Source of the DNA: Halomonas cerina
Lineage (GTDB): Bacteria > Pseudomonadota > Gammaproteobacteria > Pseudomonadales > Halomonadaceae
Direction of reading: 5' to 3'
Assembly (NCBI RefSeq): GCF_014192215.1
Contig: NZ_JACHXP010000002.1
Span: forward strand, 1-64,000
DNA: 64,000 nucleotides
Part shown: positions 60,501 through 64,000 of the stretch, one piece after another
Numbering within the stretch: the first letter of the stretch is position 1
Layout of the letters: every line of letters starts with the position of its first letter
Notes under the pieces: model-generated
Database searches by the model: none
Told to the model about the DNA's origin: nothing
The model's input: the letters and a program-made list of their open reading frames with translations, nothing else
Position numbers and translations under genes: made by a program

Positions 60501-61006
60501 ATCGAGGAGAACGGCGCCCACCCCGGCCAGGCGGGAAGCTTCGCCTCCAGGGTGTAGGTCACCAGCGACTGCGCTCCGCACAGGAACAGCAGCAGCCCGG
60601 TGACCGGCCAGAGCAGACGGCCAGGGCCCCGCTGGCCGACCAGCAGGCACAGGCCTGTCAGGCCGACCAGCCAGGACGACGAGAAGGGCAGGGCCAGCCA
60701 CTGGACCAGAATCGACGGCAGGGAAGCGGCCATAGGCGACACCAGGCCCGATGTCAGGCCGGCCAATGCGGCGCCGATCACCCCGGCACCCAGCCCGCGC
60801 CGCCAGGCAGGGGCCTCATACAGCGTGGCGAGCAGGCCCAGGCCGATCAGGATTCCCGACACGCTGGCGGGACGCAGGGACAGGGCGGCCGGCAAGGTAT
60901 CCAGGGCGAATACCGTCAGCAGGCCGGCCCCGGCCATGGTCAGCATGCCACAGAGCAGCATCAGCACGGCCACCTTCAGGGCCAGGTGTCGATGAATGCG
61001 TTCCAC
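57512..61006 (-). CDS. Membrane-anchored PAS-PAS-GGDEF-EAL cyclic-di-GMP protein
   Basis: This 1164-residue protein starts with GTG 61006 (AGGAG upstream). About eight membrane helices fill the first 220 residues in a MASE-like sensor, followed by a periplasmic segment and a further helix near 430-450. Two PAS/PAC domains follow: RFRSLFTHHPDAVYEFDLAG, and a LOV-like one with NCRFLQGPDTDPEAL. The GGDEF domain has RLGGDEFAIAL and the EAL domain has SIEALIRWHHP and DDFGTGFSSLAYL, both canonical. GRNCRFLQGP is the flavin-binding Cys block of LOV domains, so blue-light or redox input is possible. The output could be synthesis or hydrolysis. Confidence 0.9.
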   Translation of the reverse strand: MERIHRHLALKVAVLMLLCGMLTMAGAGLLTVFALDTLPAALSLRPASVSGILIGLGLLATLYEAPAWRRGLGAGVIGAALAGLTSGLVSPMAASLPSILVQWLALPFSSSWLVGLTGLCLLVGQRGPGRLLWPVTGLLLFLCGAQSLVTYTLEAKLPAWPGWAPFSSIITGVYALLLGLVMAGLSRWPPVMPSLGRHARSVAILGVVAACLIGYALGWQRYTTTLQHGEQLLDTLKASMVQAQEDHQQLMWRMAERWSVQDGWPAPVMREREAESYLRDIPDLQGIALLEGDEPRLAWAALRRPQMRRWLEAQLATNATPATRRAVWRFPDAAQPAMALFSMPLAGTSGQWLLSVHDLSMMLAGSLTLLPPAYAIHIEHEARRLHELAHDDHRHGEGRGAMIPLGQRQVPLPGGHTLELILHVTPTHLTLSVLPPLSVGMAVLALSFLLALSLALIALGQARERQLAATQERFRSLFTHHPDAVYEFDLAGLFVNGNEALTRITGHPLPSLIGRHFNAFIEEESRATTQASFDAAAAGQGQHYETRGIHASGRPYMLEVTNLPIIVDERVVGVYGICRDVTRRKAHEEQLRLLKRAIEASPNGIIIADALQADLPLVYVNETFCTLTGYAKEEALGRNCRFLQGPDTDPEALATIRAAFADRTDVQVILRNYRQDGTPFWNQLFIGPVLDASGRCTHLIGIQQDITQHREYEARLSYQETHDLLTGLPNRQYFETRLEHAYLMRQRQPRELVVLYIDLDGFKPINDGLGHQVGDQLLVAVAKRLKALLRADDALVRLGGDEFAIALYHLDEPCDATGVAERVLRRLAVSFEIGEQVLHISASIGLASSREHAGGALELIQQADLAMQEAKAQGGNTWQWHGGDDIPEVGEHVALRRELQEAIHSDQFEVYYQPIVDSVTGRLRSIEALIRWHHPTHGLVSPGRFIPLAEKTGQIVAIGQWVLRRACRDMAALQAAGGSALPVAVNISPLQFRRAGFLDNVKAVLEDTGLPPARLELEVTEGMLMTGTRQAIERLTALRALGVQVAIDDFGTGFSSLAYLRQLPINKIKLDRSFIHDLTTNRDNAAIVQGIITMAHHLNLVVVAEGVETRELQEELMRRHCDLLQGFFFSRPVCLAELEALPDRLPAAQDLILPPGGMGDPVRA

Positions 61007-61322
61007 GTCTGCGGCTCCTTTCCCTGGATCATGGCCTTCTGTGTCGGCCCCTTCGCCCTACCGGCACCCAGGCAGGTAGCCGCCAGTTCCTCATTATCCT
61101 GCGGTTTTTCGAGGCAAAGGAAAAGGACAGACGTGAGCAGTAGAACGAAAGGGGGATGAAGCCACGGGAGACGCAGCAAGGGCCTGGTCGCCGCTGCACG
61201 CAGGCCGCGATGGTGGCCGCCGCCGGCATGGTCGTCGGCGCGGCTCGCCAAACGACCGCCGTTGCTGGGCATGAAGATTATCTATGCTGCGCTAGGGATA
61301 CACGCATCTTGCCGGAGGATAC
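61007..61322. other. Intergenic region between divergent c-di-GMP and antiporter genes
   Basis: These 316 bases hold the promoters of both divergent genes. Open frames here lack ribosome sites and domain features, and none is reported. GGAGGA directly before 61323 is the ribosome site of the antiporter. Confidence 0.5.
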
Positions 61323-62414
61323 ATGGCAACTATCGGATTCATCGCGGGGCTGGTTTTGCTGATCGGCGGGGCGGAGCTCCTCGTGCGGGGCGCCTCGCGC
61401 CTGGCGTCGCGGCTGGGCATCACGCCGTTGATCATCGGTTTGACGGTGGTCGCCTTCGGCACCAGTTCCCCGGAGCTGGCCGTGAGCCTCAAGGCGGCCC
61501 TGGACGATCAGGCGGGTATCGCCATCGGCAACGTGGTGGGCAGCAACATCTTCAACGTGCTGTTCATCCTCGGCCTCTCGGCGCTGATCACCCCGCTGGT
61601 GGTCGACCAGCAGCTGGTGCGCTTCGATATTCCCCTGATGGTGCTGTTGTCGGGGGGCGTGCTGATGTTGTCTCTGGATGGACAGCTGACTCGGTTGAAT
61701 GGGCTGCTGCTGGTGGCGGGCCTGGCGGCCTATCTCGGTTTCCTGTTCTACCAGAATACGCGGCGCCAACCGCTGGAGGCCCGGTCGATGGAGGGCCGAC
61801 CCCTGGTGGAAGAGAAAAAACCGGACGCGGCCCACGGCGGGGCCGCCTGGGCACTCGATCCGGTGCTGGTGATTGTAGGTCTTGGCTTGTTGGTGCTTGG
61901 CTCTCGCTGGTTCGTCGAGGGGGCCGTGGCCTTCGCCGGCTACCTGGGCGTCAGCGAGCAGGTCATCGGCCTGACCATCATCGCCGCCGGTACCTCCTTG
62001 CCCGAGGTGGTCACCTCGCTCCTTGCCGCGCTGCGTGGTGAGCGTGATATCGCTATCGGTAACGTGGTCGGCAGCAACGTGTTCAACATCCTGGGGGTGC
62101 TGGGGGTGACCAGCCTGGTGGCCCCCTCGGGGATCGCGGTCGGCTCCGCCATGCTCAGCTTCGATATCCCGGTGATGCTTGCGGTGGCGCTGGCCTGCCT
62201 GCCGATCTGTTTCACCGGCGGCGAGATCAGTCGCTGGGAAGGGGCCGTGCTGCTGGGCTACTACGGCGCCTACACCCTCTACCTGATCCTGGCCGTCACA
62301 CAACACGACGCGCTGGCGGGTCTGAGCGGGACCATGCTCTATTTCGTGTTACCCATCACCTTACTGACGCTGATCGTGCTAAGCCTCCAGGAGCGCCGCC
62401 GCCGGTCGCGTTGA
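61323..62414 (+). CDS. Calcium/sodium antiporter (CaCA family, YrbG-like)
   Basis: This 363-residue protein has the inverted two-repeat plan of the CaCA family. The alpha-1 motif is AFGTSSPELAVS with GNVVGSNIFNVLFILG; the alpha-2 motif is AAGTSLPEVVTS with GNVVGSNVFNILGVLG. About ten membrane helices are visible, and a short cytoplasmic loop (RRQPLEARSMEG) joins the halves. It exchanges Ca2+ for Na+ (or possibly H+/K+) across the inner membrane, sensible in a salt-living cell. GGAGGA sits before ATG 61323. Intact and apparently single-gene. Confidence 0.92.
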   Translation: MATIGFIAGLVLLIGGAELLVRGASRLASRLGITPLIIGLTVVAFGTSSPELAVSLKAALDDQAGIAIGNVVGSNIFNVLFILGLSALITPLVVDQQLVRFDIPLMVLLSGGVLMLSLDGQLTRLNGLLLVAGLAAYLGFLFYQNTRRQPLEARSMEGRPLVEEKKPDAAHGGAAWALDPVLVIVGLGLLVLGSRWFVEGAVAFAGYLGVSEQVIGLTIIAAGTSLPEVVTSLLAALRGERDIAIGNVVGSNVFNILGVLGVTSLVAPSGIAVGSAMLSFDIPVMLAVALACLPICFTGGEISRWEGAVLLGYYGAYTLYLILAVTQHDALAGLSGTMLYFVLPITLLTLIVLSLQERRRRSR

Positions 62415-62465
62415 GCGGTAGAAGGGGACGATAGCACCGCAGGTGCCAGGGGACTGCTCGCGACC

Positions 62466-62882
62466 TCAGGGCGTCTGTCGCGTCTCGGATGCTGCCGGTG
62501 ACGGACCATGGGGAAGCTCGGCGACCCAGGCGATCGCTTCCACCTTGTGGCGGGGGGAGAACACGCGGACCTCCATGGGCTTGAAGAGGTGGTTCTCGAG
62601 CTTGGCGATGGGGGTCATCCAGTGCTGCTCGGTCAGTATCGCAATCCGATGATAGTGGGAACGCTCGCCGATCTGGGTCAGGCCATAGCCGAGATCGCGC
62701 AGCAGGGCGGTGAAAGTCATCCAGCGCATGTCGTCGATCTCGACATACAGGCTGACGCGGGGATGAATCTTCTTGGCGTGCTCGATGGCATCGATGGCCC
62801 GCTGCAGGTCATCGGCGGTGACCCGGCCGCTGGCGCGCATCGCCACGACATGATCGGCATCCATGGGCAGCAGTTCCAGCAT
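62466..62882 (-). CDS. SpoIIAA-like (STAS-related) protein
   Basis: This 138-residue protein matches the SpoIIAA-like family: an N-terminal strand MLELLPMDADHVVAMRASGRVT, cited as DHVVAMRASGRVTADDLQ, then VSLYVEIDDMRWMTFTALLRD and HRIAILTEQHWM with LFKPMEVRVFSPRHKVEAIAWV (in pieces). The fold is STAS/CRAL-TRIO-like, with a possible lipid or protein-binding role; the specific function is unknown. GAGGAG precedes ATG 62882. It converges on the antiporter gene, 51 bases apart. Confidence 0.8.
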   Translation of the reverse strand: MLELLPMDADHVVAMRASGRVTADDLQRAIDAIEHAKKIHPRVSLYVEIDDMRWMTFTALLRDLGYGLTQIGERSHYHRIAILTEQHWMTPIAKLENHLFKPMEVRVFSPRHKVEAIAWVAELPHGPSPAASETRQTP

Positions 62883-63078
62883 CGTCGTCTCCTCGGGGCA
62901 TGAATCTTGCTCTTACTATCTTGCTCTTACTATATAGGCGCCACCCTCAGCATAGTCGTCAGGGGAGCATAGCCGCCCTAGTGGCGATCCCGCATGGCCG
63001 TTCGTGCCCGGACGCGGGAGCCTCTATCCTGCCAGGTAGGATGCCCAGTGCCGCCACCCTGTCTGCCGGAGATACGCC

Positions 63079-63489
63079 ATGAAGCCCAGAATCAGCATGA
63101 TCACCCTCGGGGTCACGGACCTGCCCCGCGCCATCAACTTCTACGAACAGGGGCTGGGCCTGCCCAGGATGGACTCCTCGCCGGAAGTGGCCTTCTTCAC
63201 CCTGCACGGCAGCTGGCTGGGCCTCTTCGGCCGCGAGGCGCTGGCCCGGGATGCCGGCGTGCCGGCCGAGGGGAGCGGTTTCTCCGGCGTGACCCTGGCC
63301 CACAACGTGGCCAGCGAGGCCGAGGTCGAGGCGGTGCTGGCCCAGGCCATCGCCGCCGGGGCACGCCTGGTGAGGCCCGGCCAGCCAACGGCCTGGGGCG
63401 GCTATGCGGGATACTTCGCCGACCCGGACGGCCACCTCTGGGAGGTGGCCTGGAACCCCCATGTGTGGGTCGGCCCCGGGGAGGAATGA
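63079..63489 (+). CDS. VOC-family (glyoxalase/dioxygenase-like) protein
   Basis: This 136-residue protein has two betaalphabetabetabeta units of the vicinal-oxygen-chelate fold: ITLGVTDLPRAINFYEQGLG and, in the second half, YFADPDGHLWEVAWNPH. The Glu in the second block fits the metal site; the first-half ligand is less clear. Substrate unknown; candidates are isomerase, dioxygenase or antibiotic-resistance-like activities. CGGAGA precedes the ATG. A stand-alone gene between two minus-strand genes. From 63490 to 63691 nothing is recognised. Confidence 0.85.
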   Translation: MKPRISMITLGVTDLPRAINFYEQGLGLPRMDSSPEVAFFTLHGSWLGLFGREALARDAGVPAEGSGFSGVTLAHNVASEAEVEAVLAQAIAAGARLVRPGQPTAWGGYAGYFADPDGHLWEVAWNPHVWVGPGEE

Positions 63490-63691
63490 CGCCGGTGCCA
63501 AGGCGTGGCTTACCCAGGGCTATCGTAGTTAGCGTTATCGCTCGGGGCTGATCCGTCGACAGGTCTACGAGGGGGCGCTGTGAACCCCTCCCTGGGCGCT
63601 ACCGACGCCATCCATGGCGTAGGACCCCCTCTTCGACCTGTCCCCGGCGCCCCATACCAGCCCCAACTGCGATTGCCCTGGTGGCTGCCCC

Positions 63692-64000
63692 TCAGTGGTT
63701 GACGGGGCCATCGCCCATCTCGGCTTCCAGGCGACGGGCGACCGCGCCGGGGGAGCCGGTGCGCCGGGCCAGCAGGTCGTAGGCCACCGGCACCACGAAC
63801 AGGGTGAACAGGGTGGCGGCGGCCACGCCACACAGGATCACCGTGCCGATCACCAGCCGGGTCTCGGCCCCGGCGCCGCTGGAGAGCACCAGCGGCACGG
63901 CGCCGGCCATGGTGGTCACCGCGGTCATCAGGATCGGGCGCAGGCGGGTCACCGCGGCGTCCACCAGGGCATCGTGGAAGGCCACCCCCTGGTCGCGCAG
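63692..64000 (-). CDS. RND-family efflux permease, 3' end only
   Basis: The window holds the last ~102 residues; the gene continues past the right edge. RLRPILMTAVTTMAGAVPLVL, SGAGAETRLVIGTVILCGV and LFTLFVVPVAYDLLA are the final membrane helices of an AcrB/MexB-type permease. The sequence reads in the same frame to the window end (LRDQGVAFHDALVDAA), so the start at 63985 is not a true start. A drug or heavy-molecule pump of the inner membrane; substrate not readable. Confidence 0.93.
   Translation of the reverse strand: MRDQGVAFHDALVDAAVTRLRPILMTAVTTMAGAVPLVLSSGAGAETRLVIGTVILCGVAAATLFTLFVVPVAYDLLARRTGSPGAVARRLEAEMGDGPVNH

Noticed and set aside
1..64000. CRISPR arrays, tRNA and rRNA genes
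   Set aside because: No regularly spaced repeats, no cloverleaf-like sequence with a TTCGANNC arm, and no rRNA-like sequence were found by reading.

Overview
The window looks like an accessory-rich stretch of a moderately halophilic gammaproteobacterium, most likely Halomonas or a close Halomonadaceae relative. The basis is high GC, Pseudomonas/Halomonas-type arginine catabolism, P2-like tail genes, and core genes (two c-di-GMP proteins, a CaCA antiporter, an RND pump) that look at home there. The species call is inference. No tRNA, rRNA or CRISPR array was seen.

Region by region. (1) 1-3030: a 3'-truncated IS66 element and a decayed IS3 remnant. (2) 3031-10072: a compact candidate conflict operon. 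A 1524-residue DUF4062-like/STAND NTPase/ankyrin protein is followed by a small ORF and a 637-residue SLOG-domain protein with four membrane helices; this is the best candidate here for an undescribed immune system. (3) 10133-13776 (minus): a phage/ICE-like recombination module (RadC-like, YqaJ exonuclease, ERF annealing protein, DUF932, glycine-zipper zinc ribbon). (4) 14.1-16.1 kb: an inovirus-Gp2/YagK-like protein with an HxH motif, preceded by hairpins that could be an origin, then small accessory genes and a TnpB relic. (5) 16117-29783 (minus): a three-gene operon of a ~2.4 kb-residue-scale giant beta-rich protein (about 2,395 residues, frameshifted at a run of eight G), a phospholipase D-like protein, and a 1609-residue tail-like/Fn3-like protein; function unknown. 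(6) 30.0-31.1 kb: a frameshifted IS630. (7) 31.2-35.6 kb: a prophage remnant with LexA-controlled umuDC, a divergent S24-like protein that looks catalytically dead, small phage-like proteins, and P2 gpD and gpU.

(8) 36.2-43.3 kb: a defence-type island. It holds a NERD/zinc-ribbon protein, a frameshifted gene whose 5' part is duplicated 6 kb away, a methyltransferase, a SNIPE-like membrane-anchored DUF4041/GIY-YIG nuclease beside a umuC relic, a truncated pentapeptide protein, and a DUF2235 hydrolase. (9) 43.3-46.3 kb: a membrane protein whose 3' end is replaced by the duplicated fragment, and relics of IS3 and IS1595.

(10) 46.3-53.5 kb: an intact arginine-transaminase-pathway operon. A sigma54 activator is divergent from guanidinobutyrase, a Gate-domain transporter, 2-ketoarginine decarboxylase and an aldehyde dehydrogenase. 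A clear -24/-12 promoter and a tandem upstream repeat lie between them. Together the enzymes would take 2-ketoarginine to 4-guanidinobutyraldehyde, 4-guanidinobutyrate, then GABA plus urea. (11) 53.8-64.0 kb: ordinary chromosomal genes (PRC-barrel protein, two convergent GGDEF/EAL proteins, CaCA antiporter, SpoIIAA-like protein, VOC protein, RND permease 3' end). The mixture of relic transposons, phage genes and conflict genes from 1 to 46 kb suggests a repeatedly invaded integration hotspot next to stable core genes.
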